Shown here piece by piece: positions 55,559-64,000 of a DNA stretch of 64,000 nt; position 1 is the first letter of the stretch, and each line of letters begins with the position of its first letter. The translations under genes and the position numbers were made by a program. This DNA comes from Hellea sp. (GTDB lineage: Bacteria; Pseudomonadota; Alphaproteobacteria; Caulobacterales; Maricaulaceae). A model generated the notes under the pieces. The model did not search any database and was not told the origin of the DNA. It worked only from the letters and a program-made list of their open reading frames with translations. The DNA lies in assembly GCA_020631215.1 (NCBI GenBank), contig JAHDHS010000005.1, forward strand, positions 1-64,000, given 5' to 3'.

Positions 55559-55981
55559 ATGAGACCGTCTATAGATATGGATATGATCGGTGACATCATT
55601 GAAATTTTCAAAGCCCGCAAAGACCCGGCACTGGCCGCCAAGCTTGGCGCGCGCTTTGCCAGCGGGGTCGCCATAGAACGGCTAAGCTGGCCGCTTATGA
55701 TTGCCAAATTCTGGATGGGCGTCGCGATTTTGGTTTGTGTCATCCTAACCGGCCTGCTGGCCTATAGCGCCTATCAATTTGGTTGGGGGTTTCTGATGCC
55801 ACTTTTACTGCCCGCCGGAGCTGCCTATGGCTTCATCCGTATCTGGCGCGGCCTGAATAAAGGCATCGAGCGTGTAAAAACAGCCGCGCAAGGCTTTACC
55901 GACAAGGGCATAGATCGCTTGGCTGTGCGTCAAGTTGATTCAGTATTGGTCTCAGATAATACTGACGTCCCTCAAGGTTAA
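55559..55981 (+). CDS. Two-helix membrane protein of unknown function
   Basis: 140 residues. Two adjacent membrane helices (FWMGVAILVCVILTGLLAY and GFLMPLLLPAGAAYGFI) lie in the middle, with about 50 polar residues before and about 40 after. An ATG in a GATGAAGGC context begins it. No family is recognised. Its stop overlaps the convergent cupin-like gene by 4 nt. Confidence 0.6.
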   Translation: MRPSIDMDMIGDIIEIFKARKDPALAAKLGARFASGVAIERLSWPLMIAKFWMGVAILVCVILTGLLAYSAYQFGWGFLMPLLLPAGAAYGFIRIWRGLNKGIERVKTAAQGFTDKGIDRLAVRQVDSVLVSDNTDVPQG

Positions 55982-56904
55982 CCCGGTCGGGGGTAAGGGG
56001 TTGTGTCGTGGATATAACCCGGCGCGGTGCGGCTGACTTTGAAGGTGACCATATCCGTTTGTTTCATCGAAGAGAGCACACCGAATTTCCGCATGACGCG
56101 TCCGGCGCCAGCTTTGACGGCTTTTTCCGGCCAGGAGGCGGAGCGCCAATCCGGCGACATACCGAATTTCTGCCGCAGGACAGCATTTGTGTACATCACG
56201 GCATTTTTCAGGGTGCTTTCCATTGTGGAATATTCCGTCGTCACAGACACGCAAAAGCTTTTATTTTCCACGCGGTGCGGCGCGTTTAGCGGCCAGCTGA
56301 TCATATCATCACCGGTCAGGTCAAAACAGCGGGCTTCATCCTCAAATGTTTCATCATATGGCAGGTAATCTTCATTATCGCAGTAAAGCACGCGCTCATA
56401 TCCCTCATCGGGGAGATATTTCGGCTTACGTGGGTAAAGATAAAATCGCTTATGTCCCCGGACATGCCACAGAATCGTTTCGGTTGGATCGCAATGATAA
56501 GGCGTTTGCGCCGTCGGACAGGTAATCAGAATACCTCCGCGCGGATTTAGAGCGCGATTGCCTGTGCTGTCTGATAATTCCCCATAGATTCCGTCCAGAA
56601 CCTTTTTGTAGTCTTCATGCAAATTCATGGCCCGCCGTAAATTCATCCAGATTGCCCCGGATTTGGCGGCTTCTATCAGGGTCGCGCCATCGGCATCTCC
56701 GGCGTCGCCTGTTCGAAATTTGGCTTGGTAGACATCATGGTCAGCAATGGTGCAGATATCCAGCTCGCTGCGGGGATGGCGGTCCAGCAAATCTGCCAAG
56801 GCCTCATCCGTGAACAGCCCGGTCTCACTTAGCTTGTGCTGGGCGGTCAGGGCTTCATTCCGAAATTTTTGCGTATGTTCGTCTGTCCAGTCTTTTAACC
56901 ACAT
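55978..56904 (-). CDS. Cupin/JmjC-like oxygenase domain protein
   Basis: 308 residues, cytosolic. The double-stranded beta-helix core has TPYHCDPTETILWHVRG (metal-type His137-x-Asp139) and SWPLNAPHRVEN (His210), the 2-His-1-carboxylate pattern of Fe(II)/2-oxoglutarate dioxygenases, with KRFYLYP between them. Flanking helices are unassigned. Substrate unknown: JmjC-like bacterial proteins hydroxylate proteins, nucleotides or small molecules. The start codon lies in a 16-bp tandem duplication, which makes an overlapping out-of-frame upstream start. Confidence 0.68.
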   Translation of the reverse strand: MWLKDWTDEHTQKFRNEALTAQHKLSETGLFTDEALADLLDRHPRSELDICTIADHDVYQAKFRTGDAGDADGATLIEAAKSGAIWMNLRRAMNLHEDYKKVLDGIYGELSDSTGNRALNPRGGILITCPTAQTPYHCDPTETILWHVRGHKRFYLYPRKPKYLPDEGYERVLYCDNEDYLPYDETFEDEARCFDLTGDDMISWPLNAPHRVENKSFCVSVTTEYSTMESTLKNAVMYTNAVLRQKFGMSPDWRSASWPEKAVKAGAGRVMRKFGVLSSMKQTDMVTFKVSRTAPGYIHDTTPYPRPG

Positions 56905-56922
56905 AATCTTTTAACCACATAA
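56891..56922. repeat. 16-bp tandem duplication over the start codon of the cupin-like gene
   Basis: TCTTTTAACCACATAA occurs twice in a row. On the minus strand each copy carries ATGTGGTTAAAAGA, so the start codon and first codons are doubled 16 nt apart. The upstream ATG reads a different frame and stops after 21 codons, overlapping the real gene start. Confidence 0.85.
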
Positions 56923-56994
56923 TCTTCACACGATTTGGGCCCGATTACATCATTTTAGCCTGTTCTTCGATATGTTTCCCCTCTGGCGGGTAAA

Positions 56995-57008
56995 GTTGAA
57001 ATTTCAAC
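56995..57008. promoter_or_regulatory. Palindrome GTTGAAATTTCAAC
   Basis: Perfect 14-bp palindrome, about 90 nt upstream of the cupin-like gene. With the following AAGTTT it matches the 20-mer at 27521-27540 upstream of blaI with one mismatch. Possible shared regulator site. Confidence 0.4.
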
Positions 57009-57012
57009 AAGT

Positions 57013-59169
57013 TTACATAAAGTTTTGCGGGTCGATGTCGATCTGGATTTTGTATTTTGAAGGCGGGCGCAGTTTGGCTTTCCAGACGGCCATGTAACGG
57101 GACAGATTGACTTGCGGCTCGGCCTGAATGAACAGCCGCCAGCGGAAACAGCCCCGCAGACGCCCAATCGGCGCCTCGCTGGGCCCTAAAATTTCAACCC
57201 CTTCCGTGCGCGGGGCAAGGCGGGCAAATTTCTCCGCCAGTGATTTCACCTTGGCGAGTTCGGGGCCGCTGATAATCACAGCCGCCAGCCGGCCGAAAGG
57301 CGGCAGGCCGAGCATCTCCCTCATGGCCAGCTCCATGCCGATAAACATGTCTCTGTCCCCCGCCGCCAGAGCGACTAAGGCTTCATGTTCAGGCTGGTGG
57401 GTTTGGATCAAAGCATGGCCGGGCTTATCCGCCCGCCCGGCCCGGCCCGCGACCTGCACCAGAGTTTGATATGTCCGCTCTCCGGCTCTTGGGTCGCCGC
57501 CCGCCAGACCCAGATCGCCATCGACGACACCGACGAAGGTCAGCTTGGGGAAATTATGACCTTTGACCACCATTTGTGTGCCGACGAGAATATCAATCTG
57601 GCCCTCCTCCATCCGCTTAAGCCGCGCTGCGATCTCCGCCGGGTTACCCGCCGTATCAGATGAGAAGACTTCAATTTTCGCGTCAGGAAAGTGCTTCATC
57701 GCTTCTTCGGCGACGCGTTCCACGCCAGGGCCGACCGGAGTTAGGCTGTCTTCGGCCTCGCATTCCGGGCAGCGACGCGGCATAGGCATGGAAAAGCCTG
57801 TCAGATGGCACATAGCGCGGCCCGTGCGTTTGTGCTGCACAAGCCAGCTATCCGTATCGGGGCTTTTTAGTTTCTCTCCGCATGAGCGGCAGATAATCAA
57901 AGGCGCATAGCCCCGGCGGTTCAAATAGAGCATGGCTTGTTCGCGGCGGCCCAAGACCTCAGAGACACTCTGCAAAAGCGGCGGTGAGAGAAAGTCGCCC
58001 TTTTCCGGCTGATGCTCTTTCAGATCAATCAAGCCGATATCCGGCAAGGTTATGGCCCCCGGGCGCTCCGGCAAGACGATATGCGCAAACTTACCCGACC
58101 GCGCATTATGCAGGCTTTCAAGGCTTGGCGTTGCCGAGGCCAGCACAACCGCGTGGCCACTGATTTTCCCGCGAACCACCGCCATATCGCGGGCATTATA
58201 TATAATGCCTTCTTCCTGTTTATAGCTAGTGTCATGTTCTTCATCGACTACGATCAAACCCAAATTTGGAAATGGCAAATATAGCGCCGACCGCGCCCCG
58301 ACGACGAGTTTTGCGCGGCCTTGCGCGACCTCCCGCCAGACGCGGCGGCGCGGGGCTTCGCCCATCTGGCTATGCCATGCGGCGGGTTCTGCCCCGAAAC
58401 GGTCCTTAAAACGGGACAGGCCTGCCTGGGTCAGAGCAATTTCAGGCACCAAAACCAAAACCTGCTGCCCGCGCCGCAGGGCTTCGGTGACAGCCTCGAA
58501 ATAGACCTCTGTCTTGCCCGATCCCGTCACACCATCGAGCAGGCTGACATTGAAGTCCCCTCGCCTGACCTGCGCGGCCAAATCCAGCGCGGCCTCGCTC
58601 TGGGCCGTCGTCAGCTCTTTCCCGAGCAAATCCGGATTAGGGATGTCAAAAGGCGCATCGACAGGGCCCTCTATGGCCTGCATAGCGCCCGCTTTGACCA
58701 TGCCTTTGACCACGCCCGGCGACATTCCGGCGCGCGCAGCAATTTCAGAGGCGCGTGCTGGAAATGGCCCGCCTTCGCGCAAGGCCGCCCGCCGGGCAGG
58801 CGTCAGGTTTTTGGGCGGATTCTCAGTTGGCATGTAAAGCGTAACAATGGGACTGGGGTCGAGCGCTTTGTAATTACGCATCACCATGCGCAGAACCTGC
58901 CCCAATGAGCCGACATTATAGCTCGCCGTCCAAGACAGGAATTTCAGCAAATCCCCGGATAGAGGCTTAGCCGCCTTGACCTGAACAATCTCTTTCAGCT
59001 CGCGCCCGGCCTCGGCTTGCCCCACCGACCAGACCACGCCTAATTTGATCTGTTTTCCAATCGGGGCAAAAACGAAATCACCCGCAGATACACTGATACC
59101 GGCAGGCACAGCATAGTCGAATGGCGCGGGCACATTGACCGGAAATAATATTTGAGCATTTTGAATCAC
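57013..59169 (-). CDS. priA: Primosomal protein N' (replication restart helicase PriA)
   Basis: About 718 residues. The N-terminal DNA-binding domain begins [20 protein letters not shown]; Walker A is [11 protein letters not shown], and Walker B is [11 protein letters not shown]. The helicase C domain carries [19 protein letters not shown] and QVAGRAGR. The zinc region has CRSCG, then CHLTG and CPEC: only five of the usual eight Cys remain. The reading frame is open further upstream, but that part is antisense to the fsa gene; GTG 59169 gives the normal length. It restarts collapsed replication forks. Confidence 0.93.
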   Translation of the reverse strand: MIQNAQILFPVNVPAPFDYAVPAGISVSAGDFVFAPIGKQIKLGVVWSVGQAEAGRELKEIVQVKAAKPLSGDLLKFLSWTASYNVGSLGQVLRMVMRNYKALDPSPIVTLYMPTENPPKNLTPARRAALREGGPFPARASEIAARAGMSPGVVKGMVKAGAMQAIEGPVDAPFDIPNPDLLGKELTTAQSEAALDLAAQVRRGDFNVSLLDGVTGSGKTEVYFEAVTEALRRGQQVLVLVPEIALTQAGLSRFKDRFGAEPAAWHSQMGEAPRRRVWREVAQGRAKLVVGARSALYLPFPNLGLIVVDEEHDTSYKQEEGIIYNARDMAVVRGKISGHAVVLASATPSLESLHNARSGKFAHIVLPERPGAITLPDIGLIDLKEHQPEKGDFLSPPLLQSVSEVLGRREQAMLYLNRRGYAPLIICRSCGEKLKSPDTDSWLVQHKRTGRAMCHLTGFSMPMPRRCPECEAEDSLTPVGPGVERVAEEAMKHFPDAKIEVFSSDTAGNPAEIAARLKRMEEGQIDILVGTQMVVKGHNFPKLTFVGVVDGDLGLAGGDPRAGERTYQTLVQVAGRAGRADKPGHALIQTHQPEHEALVALAAGDRDMFIGMELAMREMLGLPPFGRLAAVIISGPELAKVKSLAEKFARLAPRTEGVEILGPSEAPIGRLRGCFRWRLFIQAEPQVNLSRYMAVWKAKLRPPSKYKIQIDIDPQNFM

Positions 59170-59224
59170 GTCAGTCTGTGATAGCAGAGCCGCGAGTCGA
59201 ATAACCCCCTCTTTGGAGCTTTCC

Positions 59225-59875
59225 ATGAAATTTTTTGTCGATAGTGCAGATTTAGACGCCATAGCCGAGCTGGCCGATATTGGTCTTGTGGATGGCGTGA
59301 CCACAAACCCGTCCATCATCGCGAAGTCTGGCCGCGACTTTAAAGAGGTCATCGCGGAGATTTGCAAACTGACGCCGGGGCATGTGTCCGCCGAAGTCGT
59401 GGCAACATCGGCCGAAGACATGATCAAGGAAGGCCGCATTTTGCGTAAAATCGCAGAAAATGTCTGCGTCAAGCTGCCCCTGACCATGGACGGGCTGAAG
59501 GCCTGTAATACGCTCTCCAAAGAAGAGGTGCCCACAAATGTCACGCTCTGCTTCTCGCCCAACCAAGCATTGCTGGCGGCAAAATGCGGCGCGACTTATA
59601 TCTCGCCATTCATCGGACGGCTCGATGATATTACGCTGGACGGGCTGGAACTAATCGAAGATATCCGCACAATTTATGACAATTACGGCTATGAGACCGA
59701 AATTCTCGCCGCTTCAATCCGGAATGTGAACCATGTCAAGGAATGCGCCCTGATCGGCGCCGATGTCATGACCGCCCCGCCTGCTGTGATTAAAAATCTC
59801 GCAAATCACGTCCTGACAGATAAAGGCCTCGCGGCATTCCTGAAGGACTGGGAAAAGACAGGCCAAAGTATTTAA
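59225..59875 (+). CDS. fsa: Fructose-6-phosphate aldolase / small transaldolase (TalC/MipB type)
   Basis: 216 residues, the length of the short single-domain family. [30 protein letters not shown] and [14 protein letters not shown] (with the Schiff-base Lys in KLPLT) are clear. It works in the pentose phosphate/fructose phosphate interconversion; whether it is a true transaldolase or FSA is not settled by sequence. ATG 59225 is preceded by GGAG. Divergent from priA with 55 nt between. Confidence 0.92.
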   Translation: MKFFVDSADLDAIAELADIGLVDGVTTNPSIIAKSGRDFKEVIAEICKLTPGHVSAEVVATSAEDMIKEGRILRKIAENVCVKLPLTMDGLKACNTLSKEEVPTNVTLCFSPNQALLAAKCGATYISPFIGRLDDITLDGLELIEDIRTIYDNYGYETEILAASIRNVNHVKECALIGADVMTAPPAVIKNLANHVLTDKGLAAFLKDWEKTGQSI

Positions 59876-59884
59876 GATTCGCGT

Positions 59885-60331
59885 CTAAGCTTTCTTATCC
59901 CAGCCGCCGCGATCATTTTGTTGGTAATAGGCCAGGTCAGCGCCTGCCTCTTTTAGCTTTTTCCAGCGGACCCGCTCTCTGGCGACATCTTCACTGTCGC
60001 GGCCATTGATCATCACCATGGCGCGCTCGGCTTTGGCCATGTCCGTAACCTCTGCGCCGCCGATCAGGAACACGGCATAGAAACCCTCGGCGCTATCGGC
60101 TGTCGCGGAAAGCAGGATCGGTTGCTGATCAGCTTTGGGTTCATCATCGCGGCCGTGCGGCAGGAAGGCATCATCACGATAAGTCCAGAGATAGGCATCC
60201 AACTCGGCCAGCCGGGCTTCGGGTAATTTGACCAGCGCCCGCCATCCCTTGGCGAGCGTCTTTTCCAGCAGGCCCGGCAGCACGCCTTCCAGCGTCGAGC
60301 CTTCCAGATGGTAAAACCAATAGTCAGTCAT
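59885..60331 (-). CDS. holC: DNA polymerase III subunit chi
   Basis: 148 residues. DYWFYHLEGSTLEGVLPGLLEKTLAKGWRA, then LDAYLWTYRDDAFLPHGRDDE and LIGGAEVTDMAKAERAMVMINGRD, fit HolC, which links the clamp loader to SSB. It starts 1 nt overlapping the pepA stop on the same strand, the usual pepA-holC pair, and ends 10 nt from the convergent fsa gene. Confidence 0.93.
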   Translation of the reverse strand: MTDYWFYHLEGSTLEGVLPGLLEKTLAKGWRALVKLPEARLAELDAYLWTYRDDAFLPHGRDDEPKADQQPILLSATADSAEGFYAVFLIGGAEVTDMAKAERAMVMINGRDSEDVARERVRWKKLKEAGADLAYYQQNDRGGWDKKA

Positions 60332-61794
60332 TAGGCCTCGTGATTATCGGCAATCCAGCGGTTGAGCAGACGCACGCCAAAACCCGTCCCAAAGGTCGGA
60401 TTGCGCGGGTCTTTAGAGCCATTGACCATGCCAGTGCCCGCAATATCCAAATGCGCCCAAGGCGTGTCCTTGCCTACAAAGCGTTGCAGGAATTGGGCGG
60501 CAGTGATCGAGCCCGCAGCACGTCCGCCGATATTTTTCATATCCGCATATTGGGATTTTAACAGATCATCATAGGCTTTACCCAAAGGCAGACGCCATGT
60601 CTTGTCCGTCGACGTTTCTGATGCGGCCATAATCTCTGCGGCCAAACTGTCATCATTGGAGAACAGGCCGGCATATTCATGGCCAAGGGAAATGATAATC
60701 GCGCCTGTCAGGGTCGCCAGATCAATGACGGCTTTGGGCTTATATTTCGTAATCCCGTAATGCAGCGCATCGGACAGAACCAAGCGGCCCTCAGCATCCG
60801 TATTTTGCACTTCGATGGTCTGGCCGGACATGGAGGTAATGATATCCCCGGGCAGCATCGCATTCCCGTCGGGCATGTTTTCAACCAGCCCGACAATACC
60901 GATGACATTGGCTTTGGCTTTGCGTGTCGCAAGCGCGCACATCGCGCCGACAACGGCGGCTGATCCGCCCATATCGCCTTTCATGTCCCACATATTTGCG
61001 CCGGGTTTCAGCGATATCCCGCCTGTATCAAACGTGACGCCTTTACCAACAAACATGGCGGGTTTTGCGCCTTTTTTGCCGCCGTCCCAGCGCATGACCA
61101 CCAACTGTGATTCGCGCACAGAGCCTTGGCCGACGCCGAGCAGCGCATTCATACCCAGCTTTTTCATTTTCGCTTCGCCAAGAATTTCGACCTTCAGGCC
61201 CAATTCCGTTAGCTTTTTGATCCGGGCTGCATAGGCTTTGGGGTAAATCACGTTAGGCGGCTCATTGACGACATCGCGCGCCAGCAGAGTTCCGTCGCCC
61301 ACGGCGCCATAGAAATTGTCATAAGATTTTTTCGCCGCAGATGGATTATCGCAAATCACACGCAGCGTTTTAAAAGGCGGTTTTTTGGACTTCGTCGCCG
61401 CCGAGCGGCGCTTATCATAAACATAACTCGCCAGACGCGCGCCAAGCGCAACCCGGGCGGCATCATCCGCCGTCGCATCCGTTCCGTCCAAATGAATATT
61501 CAGCGTCGTTTCACCTGAACCGCGTAGGGATTTGACCCATTTTGCCGCGCAGATTTCATAGTCGAAACGGTCTTCTTTGCCGCGCCCCTTAAAGAAGACG
61601 CGCACAGCCTTTTCACCACTCATCACATAAGTTGAAAATGACTGTCCCTGGCCGCCTTTAAACCCGGCCGCACTGGCAGCGGCGGTCAAAGACTTGCCGC
61701 CCATCTTGGAGTAAGGATTTCCTTTGAGTGCATTGGCAATGACTAAGGCTGACCCGGACTTCGCAGGGGCGGATTTGACAAAACTGACTTTCAT
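60331..61794 (-). CDS. pepA: Leucyl (cytosol) aminopeptidase, M17
   Basis: 487 residues. The C-terminal catalytic half has VGKGVTFDTGGISLKPG (metal Lys and Asp residues), the family signature NTDAEGRLVLSDAL, and the bicarbonate-loop Arg in the same stretch. It removes N-terminal residues with two zinc or manganese ions; E. coli PepA also binds DNA. Divergent from lptF across a 114-nt spacer. Confidence 0.96.
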   Translation of the reverse strand: MKVSFVKSAPAKSGSALVIANALKGNPYSKMGGKSLTAAASAAGFKGGQGQSFSTYVMSGEKAVRVFFKGRGKEDRFDYEICAAKWVKSLRGSGETTLNIHLDGTDATADDAARVALGARLASYVYDKRRSAATKSKKPPFKTLRVICDNPSAAKKSYDNFYGAVGDGTLLARDVVNEPPNVIYPKAYAARIKKLTELGLKVEILGEAKMKKLGMNALLGVGQGSVRESQLVVMRWDGGKKGAKPAMFVGKGVTFDTGGISLKPGANMWDMKGDMGGSAAVVGAMCALATRKAKANVIGIVGLVENMPDGNAMLPGDIITSMSGQTIEVQNTDAEGRLVLSDALHYGITKYKPKAVIDLATLTGAIIISLGHEYAGLFSNDDSLAAEIMAASETSTDKTWRLPLGKAYDDLLKSQYADMKNIGGRAAGSITAAQFLQRFVGKDTPWAHLDIAGTGMVNGSKDPRNPTFGTGFGVRLLNRWIADNHEA

Positions 61795-61908
61795 GAATGT
61801 TTCCTCATTGTGTTCTGACGCTCTGGTAAAGCACGCTTGTGTGTAATAGAAGACCGTAAGTCAAATGCACTGTGAAATTTTTTCGAATAGGATTAATCGC
61901 TTCCTCAT

Positions 61909-63054
61909 ATGCCCGTTTTACAGCGATATTTCTGGAAGCAGGTTTTATGGCCGCTCTTGCTTGCCTTATCGGCTTTGTCTGCGCTTGCCTTATTAACCCA
62001 AAGCCTGCAGACGCTGGATTTAATCGTTGAGAATCGTCAAAGCGCTTTTACATTTTTCTACATCACAATTTTATCCCTGCCACAGCTCATCGGCATCATC
62101 ATGCCGCTCGCGGTGTTTATGGCGACGCTGTATGCACTCAACCGCTTAAATATGGACAGTGAACTGGTCGTCGCGAAAGCTTCGGGGTTTTCGCCTTGGC
62201 AGATCAGCACGCCGGTTGTCAGGCTGGGCGTCTATGCCATGATCGCGCATCTGATCATCAATCTGCTCTTGCAGCCGCTTTCCTTTCGGGAAATGCGCAG
62301 CGAGATATTGAAAGTCCGCACAGATATAGCCTCGCAAATGGTGCAGGCCGGGGAATTTGTGTCACCCACGAAAAAGCTGACCGTCTATGCCCGAGAAATC
62401 GGCCCGGATGGCAGTTTGAAAGATGTCCTGATCCATGACGGCCGCGATGATAATGGCGCGATTACCCACACCGCCAAATCCGGCTATGTGCAGCGCACTG
62501 ATGTGTCCGCCTCATTGGTTTTACAAGACGGGGCCGTTCAGCAAATCCTGGAAGACGGCAGTCTGGATGTCATCGCATTTGAGGATTACATACTGGATCT
62601 GTCCGATGTGATGGCGGTGAATAATGTGCTTAGGCTCAAAGCCTCTGACCGGTTTTTGCACGAGCTCTTACGCCCTGACCCCAGAGAGTATATCCGTCCC
62701 AAACACCGGCGCGAATTTAAGGCCGAAGGTCATGCGCGGCTGTCCGCTCCGCTGTATAATGTGGCCCTGGCTTTGCTGGCACTGTGCTACATGGTCAGGG
62801 GCGAGCATTTACGCCTGGGGTATGGCCGCAGAATTGCGACATGTGCGGTGATGGGATTTGCTATTCGGCTCGGCGGATTTTCGGTGACCTCAGCGGCGGA
62901 AAGTAATCCGGCCCTTAATCTTATCCAATATGTCCTACCCGTAAGCGTTATTTTGTTTTGTCTTTTATATCTGATGCGCAAGAAACGCATGAGAAAACTC
63001 ACATCTGGTCGGGCCCGGCGGGATTATGATGAACAGCTCAGGCTGGCAACATGA
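61909..63054 (+). CDS. lptF: LPS export permease LptF
   Basis: 381 residues. Six membrane helices in two groups flank a periplasmic jellyroll domain (about 140-255). The N-terminal RYFWKQVLWPLLLALSALSAL and LIGIIMPLAVFMATLYALNRLNMDSELVVAKASGFSPWQI (coupling-helix region) mark the family. With LptG and LptB it pulls LPS from the inner membrane. The last codon overlaps the lptG ATG (ATGA). Confidence 0.94.
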   Translation: MPVLQRYFWKQVLWPLLLALSALSALALLTQSLQTLDLIVENRQSAFTFFYITILSLPQLIGIIMPLAVFMATLYALNRLNMDSELVVAKASGFSPWQISTPVVRLGVYAMIAHLIINLLLQPLSFREMRSEILKVRTDIASQMVQAGEFVSPTKKLTVYAREIGPDGSLKDVLIHDGRDDNGAITHTAKSGYVQRTDVSASLVLQDGAVQQILEDGSLDVIAFEDYILDLSDVMAVNNVLRLKASDRFLHELLRPDPREYIRPKHRREFKAEGHARLSAPLYNVALALLALCYMVRGEHLRLGYGRRIATCAVMGFAIRLGGFSVTSAAESNPALNLIQYVLPVSVILFCLLYLMRKKRMRKLTSGRARRDYDEQLRLAT

Positions 63055-64000
63055 TCTCGACCTTGAACCGATATATTGCCATCAGAATATTGCGCAGCAT
63101 CCTGGTCGCATTTTTTGTCGTGACCGGGATTATCATGCTCGTCGACTTTGTAGAAAGCTCACGGGATTTGGGCAGTGACTCGGATATCACCTCCTTTCAG
63201 TTGCTTTATTTGACCCTGTTGAAGACACCCAAATTTGTTGAACAAACTATTCCCTTTGTTGTGCTCTTCGGCGTGATGGGCGCGCTCTATAATCTGAACA
63301 GGCGGTCCGAATTGATTGTTATGCGCGCAACAGGCATGTCAGCCTGGCGGTTTTTAAAGCCTGCCATTTGGGTGACCGCCAGTTTAGGACTTGCATGGGC
63401 GGCGTTTTTTAACCCCATCGCCTCTAATATGCTCAGCTATCAGGAAGCTTTATTATCAGAATGGTCACAAGGCGGATCGGAGACACAAGTCAAAGATGTC
63501 TGGCTTCGCGAAGGCACCACACATATGCAAACCGTCATCCAGGCCGGTAAGCTTAATCTGGGCGCGAAAACATTAGAGCAGCCCGTCTTTTATCAACTGG
63601 AAGTCCTGCCCGACGGCTCCACCCGATTTAGCCGGCGCTTTGATGCGCAACAGGCCACATTGGTCACCCAAGGTTACTGGCAATTGGATGACGTTACCGA
63701 AAATGCCCCCGGTGAAGTGACACAATTTCATCCTGCGATTTCACTGCCCACCAATATTACCTTTGATGACTTACAATCCCAGGCCAAAGATGCGCCGGTT
63801 CCGGCCTTTTGGAGCATACCCGGCAGGATCGAGGAATATCGCCAAGCCGGGTTTTCGCCGCGCGGGTTGGAAATGCAATTTAACCGTCTCTTGGCCCTGC
63901 CGATTATGCTGATTGCCATGACATTCATCGCCGCCAGCGTTTCGATGCACTTAACGCGTGAGGGCGGAACCTTGCGATTATTGATCACCGGGGCGGCGCT
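63051..64000 (+). CDS. lptG: LPS export permease LptG, partial (runs off the window)
   Basis: Open from ATG 63051 through the end of the window, about 316 codons, with no stop. RILRSILVAFFVVTGIIMLVDFVE is the first helix, VVLFGVMGALYNLNRRSELIVMRATGMSAWRF the coupling region, then the jellyroll domain and, at the end, RGLEMQFNRLLALPIMLIAM of the second membrane half. Partner of LptF; about 50 C-terminal residues are expected beyond the window. The ATGA overlap with lptF implies translational coupling. Confidence 0.94.
   Translation, partial: MISTLNRYIAIRILRSILVAFFVVTGIIMLVDFVESSRDLGSDSDITSFQLLYLTLLKTPKFVEQTIPFVVLFGVMGALYNLNRRSELIVMRATGMSAWRFLKPAIWVTASLGLAWAAFFNPIASNMLSYQEALLSEWSQGGSETQVKDVWLREGTTHMQTVIQAGKLNLGAKTLEQPVFYQLEVLPDGSTRFSRRFDAQQATLVTQGYWQLDDVTENAPGEVTQFHPAISLPTNITFDDLQSQAKDAPVPAFWSIPGRIEEYRQAGFSPRGLEMQFNRLLALPIMLIAMTFIAASVSMHLTREGGTLRLLITGAA

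Noticed and set aside
59170-59562. N-terminal extension of PriA by about 130 residues
   Set aside because: The extension is antisense to the fsa gene start and lies before the PriA homology; GTG 59169 gives the family's usual length.

Overview
The window is a stretch of chromosome from an alphaproteobacterium, most likely a marine relative of the Hyphomonadaceae/Maricaulaceae (Caulobacter side of the class). This rests on several things read together. The order is SRP RNA - dnaX - ybaB - recR. There is a class I lysyl-tRNA synthetase, a GapR (DUF2312) protein, a TacA-like sigma-54 activator and a RegB/RegA pair. The five-gene atpHAGDC operon lacks atpIBEF, and two exact CtrA boxes (TTAA-N7-TTAAC) are present. 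The genus is inference. Almost everything is chromosomal housekeeping; I see no prophage, integrase, transposase, rRNA, tRNA or CRISPR array.

Layout. 1-6.8 kb: 3' end of the SRP RNA, a cytochrome P450 facing away, then dnaX-ybaB-ggt-recR and a membrane protein. 6.8-17 kb: rmuC, an outer-membrane protein behind a tandem CtrA promoter, lysK, a stand-alone acyl-ACP synthetase, a PAS/GGDEF-like/EAL protein, a NlpC/P60-like hydrolase and a glycosyltransferase. 17.2-19.6 kb: a serralysin-like RTX metalloprotease flanked by a direct repeat of its own promoter and 5' end, the downstream copy being a dead fragment. 19.6-22.4 kb: gshB and phoB/phoR. 22.5-27.5 kb: a minus-strand group blaI - M56/M23 fusion peptidase - TonB-dependent receptor. 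27.5-33.7 kb: histidine degradation (hutC divergent from hutIHUG) with a 24-bp perfect palindrome between them. 34-38.2 kb: a transhydrogenase operon with a COX4-like protein and an alpha/beta hydrolase. 38.4-42.2 kb: TacA-like activator, LbtU-like porin and an EF-hand-like secreted protein. 42.2-48.4 kb: gapR, cobalamin adenosyltransferase, acyl-CoA synthetase, and SCO/regB/regA. 48.4-49.7 kb: a repeat-rich spacer and a gene broken by one amber codon. 49.7-55.3 kb: MOSC gene and ATP synthase. 55.5-64 kb: small membrane protein, cupin/JmjC-like protein, priA, fsa/talC, holC, pepA, lptF and lptG (cut by the window end).

How the genes work together. Hut proteins turn histidine into glutamate, with HutC and its palindrome as the probable switch. 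Proton-driven transhydrogenase and F1 ATPase share the energised membrane, and SCO with RegB/RegA suggests redox control of respiration. BlaI, the membrane M56 sensor peptidase with a fused M23 peptidoglycan endopeptidase domain, and a TonB receptor look like one BlaI-controlled cell-envelope response unit. This is the best candidate in the window for an uncharacterised system. LptF/LptG, PepA and HolC form the usual alphaproteobacterial neighbourhood.

Besides genes, the intergenic DNA holds several repeats: a 168-nt element present twice in opposite orientation 15 kb apart, two REP-like palindromes, a shared palindromic 20-mer upstream of blaI and of the cupin-like gene, and a 16-bp tandem duplication over a start codon.
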